Origin: Bryobacterales bacterium
Lineage (GTDB): Bacteria > Acidobacteriota > Terriglobia > Bryobacterales > Bryobacteraceae
Length of the DNA stretch: 34,968 nt
Direction of reading: 5' to 3'
Assembly (NCBI GenBank): GCA_020847315.1
Contig: JADLCF010000062.1
Span: forward strand, 1 to 34,968
In this document: in pieces, positions 9,760 to 18,022 of the stretch
Position numbering within the stretch: position 1 is the stretch's first letter
Layout: every line of letters begins with the position of its first letter
Translations under genes and position numbers: made by a program
Notes under the pieces: generated by a model
Database searches by the model: none
Seen by the model: the letters and a program-made list of their open reading frames with translations, nothing else
What the model was told of the DNA's origin: nothing

Positions 9760-10626
9760 ATGCTTTCCCTTGAATCGGTTCTCTTGCCGGTAAACTTCTC
9801 GGAGCGATGCGGCGCGAGCGCGCAGTATGCACGCTATCTCTCCGACAAAGCCAGGACGCGCATTGTCCTGCTTCATGTGCTCGAAGACGTCCCGTACGAA
9901 TTCGCCAGCATGGAATTCAGCGGCGTTGCGCTCCACGATCTCGTGGTTGAACGGAAGAAGCAGGCCGAGAATCAGCTTCGCGATTTCGCGGCAAACTATT
10001 TTAACGGCATGAATCTGGAGGTGGTCCTGCTGGAAGGGGACCCCGCCACACGCATCGTCGAGAAGGCGCACGAAATGAATGCGAGCATCATCCTGATGCC
10101 GACGCACGGCTACGGGCGCTTCCGGCGATTCATTTTGGGCTCTACCACCGCGAAAGTGCTGCACGACGCCGACGTACCGGTCTGGACCGGTGTGCACATG
10201 GCCCAAGCGCTCGAACAGCGGGAGATCCGGCACATCCTTTGCGCCATCGATCTTGGCGACGCCAGCGAGCGGGTGGCAACCTGGGCTACGGATGTGGCGC
10301 AGAAAATCGGCGCGCGCCTCACGGTGATTCACGTCGTGCCGCATCTGGAGCGGATCCCGGGCGAGTACTTCGAGCGCGATTGGGAGGTGGAAGTGAAGCA
10401 ACTCGTCACCGCCGATCTCGAGAAGCTCCTCGTTGGGAAGCCGGGGAATCCGGAGGTTTTGGTAGAGGGCGGCGACCCGGCGGACGCGATCTGCGGAGTG
10501 GCGCGGAGCAAGGAGGCCGATCTGCTGGTGATCGGGCGTGGGACCGCGTCCGGCATCTTCGGCCGGATGCGCGCGCACGCCTACGAGATCATCCGCGAAA
10601 GCCCCTGCCCGGTGGTGAGCGTCTAA
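9760..10626 (+). CDS. Universal stress protein with two tandem UspA domains
   Basis: This 288-residue cytoplasmic protein has two UspA-type alpha/beta domains, at about residues 1-145 and 150-288. Domain 1 starts LESVLLPVNFSERC and ends with the nucleotide-loop pattern MPTHGYGRFRRFILGSTTAKVL, close to the G-2x-G-9x-G-S/T signature of ATP-binding Usp proteins. Domain 2 starts IRHILCAIDLGDASER; its loop (IGRGTASGIFGRM) is degenerate. The start is fixed by AAGGAGG five bases before ATG 9760; a TTG 21 bases upstream lies before this ribosome site. Usp proteins of this kind help survival during starvation, hypoxia or redox stress. The gene is convergent with the nifJ-like gene, and a second tandem Usp lies at 16514-17416. 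Confidence 0.92.
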   Translation: MLSLESVLLPVNFSERCGASAQYARYLSDKARTRIVLLHVLEDVPYEFASMEFSGVALHDLVVERKKQAENQLRDFAANYFNGMNLEVVLLEGDPATRIVEKAHEMNASIILMPTHGYGRFRRFILGSTTAKVLHDADVPVWTGVHMAQALEQREIRHILCAIDLGDASERVATWATDVAQKIGARLTVIHVVPHLERIPGEYFERDWEVEVKQLVTADLEKLLVGKPGNPEVLVEGGDPADAICGVARSKEADLLVIGRGTASGIFGRMRAHAYEIIRESPCPVVSV

Positions 10627-10645
10627 GCGATCGCGAGATAGAGCG

Positions 10646-10684
10646 GGAAGGGCCTTGCCATCGTCCGGATGGCAAGGCCCTTCC
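10646..10684. terminator. Long perfect hairpin between the convergent usp and nifJ-like genes
   Basis: A 17-bp perfect inverted repeat pairs 10646-10662 with 10668-10684 around a five-base loop (GTCCG). It lies 20 bases after the usp stop and 64 bases after the nifJ-like stop on the other strand. There is no long T run on either side, so it may act as a bidirectional terminator or as a 3'-end RNA stabiliser. Confidence 0.65.
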
Positions 10685-10747
10685 TTGCGTCTGGGAGTTC
10701 GCGAGGCCGGTCCCGGAGGGCCGGCTTCGGGTCGATTACCGGGCCGA

Positions 10748-13700
10748 TTAGCGCAGTCCCGCGAGTTCCTGCAACCGGCGCCAGTTCTGGAGGCGATTCT
10801 CGTTCGCCGCCGCGAGCGCCGTGCCCGCCTTCCGGCCCGTGCCGAAATAGGGAGCAAAGCGTTCTTCGGTTCTCGCGAAGCTGATGAAATCGAGGGGCGT
10901 GGCATCCGTCCCCGGCGCGTACCAATCCTGCCGGAGCACTGGGTTGCCGGAAAGACTCAATTGCTCGCGCAGGTAGCTCCCTTCCCTGGGATCGAGCATC
11001 AGGAGCGGGAAGGTGCGGCTCTCGACCGCCATCTTCGCCTGGGCCATCGCCTTCTCTTCAGAGACGCCATCCTCCGCCATGCAAGTCGCATAGCAGATCA
11101 CCACGGCCGGGCCGGAGAACTCGTTGGCCGCGCGGATGGCGCGATGGAAATGGTTAAGGTGAGAAGCGGTGGTTTGGGCCACCATCACATTCGGGAAGGC
11201 CATGGCGATCTGCGCCAGGTCCGTGGTGGGTTGAAGGCTCAGTTCCTCGCGCGCGCCCACGCCGCCGTTGCCTTGCGAGTGGAAGGCCGCGCCGTGAATG
11301 CGGCGGCTCTCGCAGGCGAACACCTGCGAATCGAGCACGAGCACGTTGATATCCTCGCCCGAACTCAGAAGCACGGTAAGCGCGGAAAGGCCGGCGCCGC
11401 CGAAATTCTCCATGCTACCGAGCACCCAAAGCTTGCGGCCTTGATTGCCTTCGCGATCCCAACTCCGGCGGATCCCCAAGGCATCGGCGGGCGCGTTGCC
11501 GGAGAGGGTGTTGGTCCAAGGCACGTTGTAAGGATTGTAGGGGAAGACGGCGCCATAGACGCTATCGCAGCCCGAAGCGGCGACCACGCCGACATGATCC
11601 GCTCCGTACTGGAAGCCCGTGGAAGCAAGCAGCAGACGAACGGCGGTGGATTGTCCGCAACCGGAGCAACTGGAAGTGCCGCCGGCGGCGAGCTGCGCGC
11701 GGGCGCTCAACAGGATATCGCCGAGAGAGCGCTCGGAAAGGAAACGCTCCGGCGTATCGGGAAGGTTTCGGAACAGTTCCATCCCACGGTCAACCATTGC
11801 AAGGTCGAGGCTGGATTTCGGTTTCATCGCGATCGCTTCGTGCATCCCGCAAGCGTCCACGCACTCGGCGCAACCTTTGCAACGGTCGGGATCGACGAAG
11901 AGCGCCAGCATGCCGCCCTTCTCCTTACGCTCCAGAAAAGCTTCCCAGTAGCGCCGTGTTTTTCCGAAGGATCCGGCCATGCGGCCGCGCAGTTCGGTAT
12001 CTTCGATCGCGCCAAGAGCGCGCGTGACTTCCTCCGGCTCCACCACGCGCCCGACGATGGCGACATCCGGGCACACGACGACGCATTCCATGCAGCCGAC
12101 GCAGCGCTCCATATCGATCACCGGAATTTCCGGCGCATCGTGGCGCAGGCTTCGAATGAGATCCGTCGCGGGCAGCGCGCTGGCCCTCGCCGCGGCATCG
12201 GCCGCCTCCGCGCTGGAGCGGTTGGGGCAAGCGCCGGCGCCGATAATCTGCTCGCAGAAGTTTGCGTCGAGTTCGATGACCGCCCCCGCGGACGCCACAA
12301 CTCCATTCGGTCCCGTGGCCATGGGCGCGCCGATCACCGGCAGGCCGGTACTCACCGGGATCTCCACTTTGTCCGCTGGAACCGTGAACCGGAGCATGGA
12401 GAGGTATGCCTTCTTCACGACGTCGTAGCTTGCGTCAATCGCGGCATCGCTCGCCTGGGGGTAGAGGCGCCCGAGGCATTCGATCATGAGGTGATAGACT
12501 TCCTGCTCGGCTAGTTTGCTTTCCTTGAAAAAGGAACTGATGCGGAGCCAGGCGCCGAGCGCCACCAAGTCTCCCCAGGCGCCCACGGCGTCGATGGCCG
12601 TGGCGGGGTTGGAGACGCGCGCGCGGTCAAGGCCGGAAACGCGGATGCCGCGTTCCTGAATCTCCCGCTTCCCGCTTGCGGGCAGGATGCGCCAGAGATC
12701 CTCAATCGAACGGGCGAAGGGGCAGAAGAGCACGCCACCATCCATCACCAGCGAGACCGGATTCCCCGCATGGAGCAATCCGGCGGATTCCACCACGACA
12801 AGCTTGGCTTTGGTTTCGCGCGCGCTGGGCCGCGGACCGCTGGACGCGGCGGCCAGCCGGAGCGTGATGGGCTTGCCCACCTTCTCCGTGCCGGCGTCAC
12901 CCTCCGCATCGATCCGTAAGCCGAAGAGCGCACGCGAGATCGCGGCGATCATCCGGATTGCGTTAGCCGCTCCGCCGCCTCCCGCGCGGACAAGGGCGAG
13001 GCCGGTGTGGGGCGCGACCGCACCGGGGCTGGAAGTCACGCGATGCTCGGGAGAAGTAGCGAACGCAGGCGGCAACCCATCCGGCCGGACGACGGATGCG
13101 GGGAGAACGACGGCGGCGATCGCATGCTCGACAGCATCGACGAACTCCCGTTCCGGCACGCGGGTGGCGCCGATGCCCACGGCTCTCGTGAAGAGCCGGA
13201 GACCAGCGCCGCGAGCGGACGGAACCAGAGGACTCACGCCGAGAGAGGCCGATACCGCGAGGGTCAGGGGATTCGCGGGAGATAGCGGTATATCCGTACG
13301 TTCCAGCACGCTCACGGTAAGTGCGTTCGCCAGCATCTCGCGAAGGGCGTCCGCAGGGAACGGGCGAAATGCGCGAATCGTCACGGCTCCGGCCAGGACA
13401 CCTCTCGCCCGCAACCCGTCCACCGCGCGGCGGGCATCCTCCATCATGGAACCGCAGCCGAGCAGCACGTGTTCCGCGTCATCGAGCAGATAGCCTTCGG
13501 CTCCCGCGACCAGACGCCCCGTGAGACGCGCGTACTCGTCGATCGACGCCTGGAAGGCCGCGGCGGCGCGGCCCAGGAAACCACGCTGCGCCAAGCGCGC
13601 CGCGGCATAGTCGGCTTCCTCCTGGACGGGACTGAGCATGGTTGGACGCCGGGGGTTGAAGTAGTTGCGGAGTTTCTCCTCGGCCTCCCCCACGAACAGG

Positions 13701-14335
13701 CGCATCAGATCCGGCTCCGGCAGCAGCACGTCCTGGATCTGGTGGGTGGTGGCGTAGGCATCCTGCACGACGAAGAAGGGGGTTTCCGCATACTCGGCGG
13801 CGCGGCGGCAGATGAGGGCGAGATCCGCCACTTCCTGCGCGTCGCAAGCAAACACGATGCCCCAACCGCAATCGTCAACGGAGAAGATATCGTCATGGCC
13901 CGTGCGGGTGGCGAGAGCCTGGGACTGCAGCGCGCGCGCCCCGGCATGGAAGACCATCGGCAGCCGTTTCCCGGCAATGGTGCGGAGCGCTTCGTTCATC
14001 GCGGGTAGGGCCTGGCCGGATGCAAAACTCACGGCGCGGCCACCGGTGAGCGCGTATCCTTCGCAGATGGAAGCCGCATCCTGCGGAGACTCGGCGCGGA
14101 GCGTCTCCAGCGGCTGCTGCCAAAGATTGCGGACTCCCCGCCCCACCAAATCTTCAAATGCTTCCGCCATGGCGCGGGCGGGGTGCACGGGATAGCTCGA
14201 AGCGGCCTGCGCGATGTGGCTTTCCACCCAAACGGCGGCGCCTGCGCCGTCCGCAACGGAGGCGATGCCCGGAAACCGACGAAACGGAATCTGAGTGTTC
14301 CTGACTTCTTGTCCGGAGGGGGCGGTTCGGATCAT
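10748..14335 (-). CDS. nifJ: Pyruvate:ferredoxin (flavodoxin) oxidoreductase-like protein, single chain, divergent
   Basis: This 1195-residue protein has the full NifJ domain order. The N-terminal thiamine-pyrimidine domain has E82 at the usual TPP-activating position and R134 in HAGARAL. Next come domain II, a gamma domain (TGLPVIGAPMATGPNGVVASAGAVIELD), and a two-cluster ferredoxin domain with CVGCMECVVVCP near residue 743 and CKGCAECVDACG near 817. A C-terminal thiamine-diphosphate domain starts with CSGCGQ near 888. NifJ couples oxidative decarboxylation of pyruvate or another 2-oxoacid to reduction of ferredoxin. Several normally fixed motifs differ: YPITPS reads YPVHPA (48-53), the Mg-site GDG region reads LGSMENFGG (about 970), and the NTGGQ loop after DTEVYS is replaced (DSQVFACESRR, about 1000). 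An altered substrate is therefore likely. AAAGGAG lies just upstream of ATG 14335. Confidence 0.85.
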   Translation of the reverse strand: MIRTAPSGQEVRNTQIPFRRFPGIASVADGAGAAVWVESHIAQAASSYPVHPARAMAEAFEDLVGRGVRNLWQQPLETLRAESPQDAASICEGYALTGGRAVSFASGQALPAMNEALRTIAGKRLPMVFHAGARALQSQALATRTGHDDIFSVDDCGWGIVFACDAQEVADLALICRRAAEYAETPFFVVQDAYATTHQIQDVLLPEPDLMRLFVGEAEEKLRNYFNPRRPTMLSPVQEEADYAAARLAQRGFLGRAAAAFQASIDEYARLTGRLVAGAEGYLLDDAEHVLLGCGSMMEDARRAVDGLRARGVLAGAVTIRAFRPFPADALREMLANALTVSVLERTDIPLSPANPLTLAVSASLGVSPLVPSARGAGLRLFTRAVGIGATRVPEREFVDAVEHAIAAVVLPASVVRPDGLPPAFATSPEHRVTSSPGAVAPHTGLALVRAGGGGAANAIRMIAAISRALFGLRIDAEGDAGTEKVGKPITLRLAAASSGPRPSARETKAKLVVVESAGLLHAGNPVSLVMDGGVLFCPFARSIEDLWRILPASGKREIQERGIRVSGLDRARVSNPATAIDAVGAWGDLVALGAWLRISSFFKESKLAEQEVYHLMIECLGRLYPQASDAAIDASYDVVKKAYLSMLRFTVPADKVEIPVSTGLPVIGAPMATGPNGVVASAGAVIELDANFCEQIIGAGACPNRSSAEAADAAARASALPATDLIRSLRHDAPEIPVIDMERCVGCMECVVVCPDVAIVGRVVEPEEVTRALGAIEDTELRGRMAGSFGKTRRYWEAFLERKEKGGMLALFVDPDRCKGCAECVDACGMHEAIAMKPKSSLDLAMVDRGMELFRNLPDTPERFLSERSLGDILLSARAQLAAGGTSSCSGCGQSTAVRLLLASTGFQYGADHVGVVAASGCDSVYGAVFPYNPYNVPWTNTLSGNAPADALGIRRSWDREGNQGRKLWVLGSMENFGGAGLSALTVLLSSGEDINVLVLDSQVFACESRRIHGAAFHSQGNGGVGAREELSLQPTTDLAQIAMAFPNVMVAQTTASHLNHFHRAIRAANEFSGPAVVICYATCMAEDGVSEEKAMAQAKMAVESRTFPLLMLDPREGSYLREQLSLSGNPVLRQDWYAPGTDATPLDFISFARTEERFAPYFGTGRKAGTALAAANENRLQNWRRLQELAGLR

Positions 14336-14361
14336 GATTCACTCCTTTTCATACCGTTCGG

Positions 14362-14377
14362 TGCATTTTGGGTGCTA
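14362..14377 (-). promoter_or_regulatory. Weak sigma-54 (-24/-12) promoter candidate for the nifJ-like gene
   Basis: Read on the minus strand the site is TAGCAC-CCAAA-ATGCA, against the consensus TGGCAC-N5-TTGCA/T. Spacing is exact. One of the two invariant -24 guanines is replaced by A, and one T of the -12 box by A. The predicted start, near 14351, lies directly before the AAAGGAG ribosome site. Because an invariant base is missing, this is only a candidate. Confidence 0.3.
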
Positions 14378-14502
14378 ACCCTAGCGTAACGGAATCCGCA
14401 TAGAAATTAAAGATCGGATTCTCTGAATTTTAGGCGAACCGCGCGGATAGAAAGAAAAAGACACGGCGAGGCGGGACTCCGCTCCAAGTGGAATCGATTC
14501 GA

Positions 14503-16380
14503 TCAGGGAGCTTGCGCCCGGCGGGCGCTTTCCCCCTCCTCGCCGCCAAGCTTACCGAATTGGGCGTCCAGCCGTTCCAGGCGGGGCCGGAGATCGGGAA
14601 ACGGCTGCTCGTAGGGCAGCAGGATATAGCCATTCAGGTCGCCAAATACGCGCCACGGCTTTCGATCCGGATAGTAGCGGAGCAGTTCCTCGTTCTTTTG
14701 CGTCCCGAGGTCCGCCGCCCAGACGATGGGAGAATCGTCGATACCGGCCCGGTTATAGTTCCATTGCGAGGGATTCAGATGGCGCTCCGGAGCGCTGAGG
14801 AAAACGACGTGGCGCCCTCCATCCGGCATCCCCGCGCGCCGCCCCGCGTCGAGGATCTCCCGCTCGGCTTTCGAACGGTCCAGATTCCCACCCACCTTGC
14901 AGCACCAGGTGATCGCATTGAGCGCCGGTTGGAAACTCCACTCCGCGGCACGGCTGACTCCGCTGAGGCCCAGCAGGAGCAGGTGGGCCGGCAACACGAG
15001 CACAAGGAACCAGCCGGCAAATGCCGCGCGCCTCATGCCGATCAAGCTCCGGTCTTTCGAAGAGCGGCGGCGGCCCAGTTCGCGCAGGCCCAGCGCCCAG
15101 ACGGCGACGATCGCCGCGAAGGCGGGCGCCACGTAGTGTGGATACCAGGTTTGTTCTATCGCCACCGCGGCGAAGGCAGGCGCCGCGCAGAGAAAGAGCC
15201 AGTGGGAACGCAGCAAGCGGCGGCCCCGAACGGCGGCCCAGAGCAGCACCATCAGCATGGGGCCAAGGAAGAAACGCCACATGACGCTAAGCTTGTATGG
15301 GGTTCCGAGCAGGAACCCTTTCAGCGAGGTGACGGATTGATGCTCGCTCACCTCCCAGCGGAGATAGGCCCGCATTTGGGGCTGCCGCAGTTCGACTTTC
15401 CCCGGGGCCATCCAGGGGAGGGTGATGGGCCACCCGTAGGTTTCGCGATTCACCTGATAGGGAATCCTGCCGAAGGTTCCGGTCACGGCGGTCGCGTAGC
15501 TGAGAACCAGGAAGACGGCAGAGGCCAGAACCACCGTTGCGGGCACCGCGAATACGAGAAAGAATCGTCTCAGTTCCCGTCTTTGCGTGAAGAGCGCCCA
15601 GAGCAACGCTCCGGAACACCCTAGACCCAGGGCGACGCCTTCCCATGGCCTTGTCGCAAGCAGCAAAGCAGCGCCCAGTCCGAAAAAAGCGCCATCGCGC
15701 GGCGAGACGCGGCGGCCCAGGAGAGCGGCGGCGACGGAACCCAGAAGCAGCGTGCCGCCGAGCGCCGGAACCGCGCCCCCCCAATAGCTATCCACCCAAT
15801 AGCTCCCGACGCCGAAACGAAGCGTGGCCAGGGCCGTGGCAAGCCACGCCCAGGTGGGAGAGATCCACTGGCGGAGCGTCCAGAGCAGGGCGGCGAAGAG
15901 CAGCACGGCAGAGAGCCAGACACCGAAATGATGATGCCCGAACAGGATCTTCCCGACGGAAAGAAACATCGCCGAACCGGGCAAGTATTGCGACTGATAC
16001 GTAGGCCTCGCGATCACATGGATCGCCTCAAAGAACTCCCAATGGGGATGCGTGGGATTCGTGAGGCGTCCGGATTCCAGGGTATCCGCGAGGAGACGGT
16101 AGCTGAACTCGTCGGTGACGAACGGCACGGGAGGCCCGGTAGCCGCGAGGTAGGCCGCGCGCGGCAGGATGGCCAGCAGCAGGATTGAGCCATAGGCCCA
16201 GGCCGGCCGCCACGCGATGCGGCGAACCAGGCGCAACCAGACCAGGGGGAAGCGGCTCTTCCGCGCGAGGCCGCGGCGCGCGAAGAGAGCAAGCGCGATG
16301 AGAAACGCGAGTTCGAGAATCCCGAAATCGAGGACCAATGCGGCCAGAACGCCGCCCGCGACTGCAATAAAGTAGACCAT
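14503..16380 (-). CDS. Polytopic membrane glycosyltransferase, GT39/PMT-like
   Basis: This is a protein of about 625 residues with roughly ten to twelve hydrophobic helices across the N-terminal two thirds, for example YFIAVAGGVLAALVLDFGIL and AVLLFAALLWTL. The first large outer loop holds FVTDEFSY, an acidic pair after the first helices as in lipid-phosphate-sugar dependent glycosyltransferases (PMT/ArnT superfamily). A soluble C-terminal part follows (about residues 520-625) with RSKAEREILDAGRRAG and NYNRAGIDDSPIVWAADLG. It probably transfers a sugar from a polyprenyl-phosphate donor on the periplasmic side. I place the start at ATG 16380 (MVYFIAV), just before the first helix. A GTG at 16434 would add 18 residues without membrane character. 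No clear ribosome site is seen for either. Confidence 0.78.
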   Translation of the reverse strand: MVYFIAVAGGVLAALVLDFGILELAFLIALALFARRGLARKSRFPLVWLRLVRRIAWRPAWAYGSILLLAILPRAAYLAATGPPVPFVTDEFSYRLLADTLESGRLTNPTHPHWEFFEAIHVIARPTYQSQYLPGSAMFLSVGKILFGHHHFGVWLSAVLLFAALLWTLRQWISPTWAWLATALATLRFGVGSYWVDSYWGGAVPALGGTLLLGSVAAALLGRRVSPRDGAFFGLGAALLLATRPWEGVALGLGCSGALLWALFTQRRELRRFFLVFAVPATVVLASAVFLVLSYATAVTGTFGRIPYQVNRETYGWPITLPWMAPGKVELRQPQMRAYLRWEVSEHQSVTSLKGFLLGTPYKLSVMWRFFLGPMLMVLLWAAVRGRRLLRSHWLFLCAAPAFAAVAIEQTWYPHYVAPAFAAIVAVWALGLRELGRRRSSKDRSLIGMRRAAFAGWFLVLVLPAHLLLLGLSGVSRAAEWSFQPALNAITWCCKVGGNLDRSKAEREILDAGRRAGMPDGGRHVVFLSAPERHLNPSQWNYNRAGIDDSPIVWAADLGTQKNEELLRYYPDRKPWRVFGDLNGYILLPYEQPFPDLRPRLERLDAQFGKLGGEEGESARRAQAP

Positions 16381-16513
16381 CGTCCGGGTGTGGCAATGGA
16401 GCCTGCGGCCCGAAGACCCAGGCGGAACCGGCACTACCGCATCAGAGACGATTCTAGGCGAAAGGGAGGATTCCTGTACACGCTTATGTCACGGCGGGAG
16501 CGCCGTACGGCCG

Positions 16514-17416
16514 CTAGCCGCCCCGCGCGGTCAACTCGAAGGGTTCCGAGGCTGCCTGCACGGGGTGCTCCGAAGAGCTTGGCAAACTATCCCGCGTGAT
16601 CGAAAGCACGGGACAGGAAGCATGGCGCAGGAGCGCGTCAAACGCGAAACCGGCCCCCGGGATGTCGCCTCGCTCCCTCCGAAGCGCCACGACGAGGTTC
16701 GCCCGATGCTGCCGAATGGCTGCGCGGAGGCCCAGGTAGGGGGCGGTTGCGTTTGCCGTCGACTGGTTGGGCACTCGCAGAGATTCCCCCAGGCGGTTCA
16801 GTTGGCCGAGCAAGGCTTCGGCCGTTTGGCGTCTGAGACGGCTCCCGGACCGATCAAACAAGAAACCTTCATTCGCCCTGGGCGCCGCTGCGTATAGTAT
16901 CAACTCGCCGCCCGACGGTTCCGCCAAGGATTGGGCATACTCCACCAGGAGGCGGTCTTCTTCTTCCCCAAGGCCGAGCATGCAGAGAATGCGGGGGTGG
17001 GCATGGAAGCGGGATCGCTCCACCCTCCCGAGGTTGCCCGCAAGAACCGGCTTGCCGGTGGCTTCCACGATTTTCTCCGCCATGGATGCGCGCCAAAGCC
17101 GCCGCCATAGGGATCGCGCGCCACCACTCAACACAATCAGATTCGCATCGACAAACGCCGCGTATCGCGCCACCGCTTCGGGCACTTCCCCATGGACGAC
17201 GGCGCGATGGACCACGCAAGGAGGATTCGTGCGGGTCATCGCGCATTCCGGCCAGCTAAGCCCCGAATTGCGTTTGCCGAGCCGGCGGGAATTCACGACA
17301 TGCAACAAAGTCAGTTCCGCTTCCAATGCCGCGGCGATATCGATGGCGTATTGCGCCCGCTGTTCGAAATCGCCTTGCAGTTGGATGGGCGCGAGCACCC
17401 GCTCAAATGCAAACAT
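16514..17416 (-). CDS. Tandem universal stress protein (second Usp of the window)
   Basis: This protein has 300 residues with two UspA-like domains. Domain 1 (about 1-130) starts FERVLAPIQLQGDFEQRAQYAIDIA. Its glycine loop, LSGGARSLWRRLWRASMAEKIVE, lacks the ATP-binding G-2x-G-9x-G pattern. Domain 2 (about 138-280) starts HPRILCMLGLGEEEDRLLVEYA, and the region LVVALRRERGDIPGAGFAFDALLRHASCPVL replaces the usual loop. Both domains are thus more likely nucleotide-independent. GGGAGG precedes ATG 17416 at good spacing. It lies 106 bases downstream of the DksA-like gene on the same strand. It may share that gene's sigma-54 promoter, since I found no good promoter of its own. Confidence 0.88.
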   Translation of the reverse strand: MFAFERVLAPIQLQGDFEQRAQYAIDIAAALEAELTLLHVVNSRRLGKRNSGLSWPECAMTRTNPPCVVHRAVVHGEVPEAVARYAAFVDANLIVLSGGARSLWRRLWRASMAEKIVEATGKPVLAGNLGRVERSRFHAHPRILCMLGLGEEEDRLLVEYAQSLAEPSGGELILYAAAPRANEGFLFDRSGSRLRRQTAEALLGQLNRLGESLRVPNQSTANATAPYLGLRAAIRQHRANLVVALRRERGDIPGAGFAFDALLRHASCPVLSITRDSLPSSSEHPVQAASEPFELTARGG

Positions 17417-17522
17417 TGGAAACCTCCCGAAGTGAGATCAAAGCTTCGCCTCCGCACCGGTGTCTCGAATCCCAGGCGTATCGACGATGGGCATCTTGCA
17501 ACCCGGTGGGTGCAGCGCCCAA

Positions 17523-17906
17523 TTAGGGCGAGAACGCGAATCGCGCCTTCTCGGATCCCTGCCCGGCATCCTTCCGTTCCTGGCACACGACGCAATAGGA
17601 CGCCCATGGCACGGCGCGAAGGCGCGCGGGGGCAATCGCTTCGTCGCACTCAAGGCAAAGGCCGAACTCGCCCGATTCAATCCGGGATAGGGCTGCGTCG
17701 ATAAGCCGGATCTTGATCGCCTGCTGGTCTTTACGTTGGAGCGTGACGAACTGCTCCTGGAACGCGGCCGCCTGATCCGCGGAATCGCCGGCGCCGATGG
17801 TAGGCGGCGGCTCCGACTGGCGGCGCTCCCACTCCATTTGCGATTTCTCGTCAAGTAACGCATGCCGGAATTCGGCGATGGGGTCAAGTACCTTTGTTCT
17901 TGGCAT
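17523..17906 (-). CDS. DksA/TraR-type C4 zinc-finger protein
   Basis: This 127-residue protein has a helical N-terminal part (about 10-80, with a coiled-coil-like run EFRHALLDEKSQMEWERRQ) and a C4 zinc finger: C84-x2-C87, then C105-x2-C108 (LCLECDEAI ... YCVVCQE). The PIAEFRHALL to ALSRIESGEFGLC arrangement is that of DksA/TraR proteins. Those bind the secondary channel of RNA polymerase and tune promoters during starvation, often with ppGpp. The acidic coiled-coil tip of E. coli DksA cannot be confirmed here. GGGAGG at 17914-17919 lies seven bases before ATG 17906; a tandem ATG at 17909 is the alternative. A strong sigma-54 promoter lies immediately upstream. Confidence 0.88.
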   Translation of the reverse strand: MPRTKVLDPIAEFRHALLDEKSQMEWERRQSEPPPTIGAGDSADQAAAFQEQFVTLQRKDQQAIKIRLIDAALSRIESGEFGLCLECDEAIAPARLRAVPWASYCVVCQERKDAGQGSEKARFAFSP

Positions 17907-17930
17907 CATGCAGCCTCCCGTTCGCAACTA

Positions 17931-17946
17931 AGCAAGTAGATGGCCA
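17931..17946 (-). promoter_or_regulatory. Sigma-54 (-24/-12) promoter for the DksA-like gene
   Basis: Minus-strand reading TGGCCA-TCTAC-TTGCT has GG and GC ten bases apart and matches the consensus TGGCAC-N5-TTGCA/T except in the last two bases of the -24 box. The predicted start is near 17920, directly before the GGGAGG ribosome site (17914-17919), so the leader would be only about 14 bases. Orientation and position fit the gene. Confidence 0.65.
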
Positions 17947-17971
17947 ATCTTTCCGCACCGGTTCCATACGG

Positions 17972-18000
17972 GGGCGCGAGGCTCGCGAGGAACCGCGCCC
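17972..18000 (-). other. GC-rich hairpin between rnk and the DksA-like gene
   Basis: GGGCGCG (17972-17978) pairs with CGCGCCC (17994-18000); a small CTCGCGAG palindrome lies in the loop. It follows the rnk stop (18023) on the minus strand and could end or weaken rnk transcription before the next promoter. There is no T run, so termination is uncertain. Confidence 0.35.
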
Positions 18001-18022
18001 GCGCGCAAGGCGAGGGAGCCCG

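Noticed and set aside
10655-12514. Long open frame on the plus strand antisense to the nifJ-like gene
   Set aside because: The opposite strand encodes a clear multidomain enzyme; in GC-rich DNA antisense frames stay open by codon bias. Its translation has no recognisable motif.
17485-17510. GG-N10-GC spacing upstream of the second usp as a sigma-54 promoter
   Set aside because: The -24 box (CGGGTT) and -12 box (GATGC) match only the dinucleotides; read-through from the DksA-like gene is more likely.
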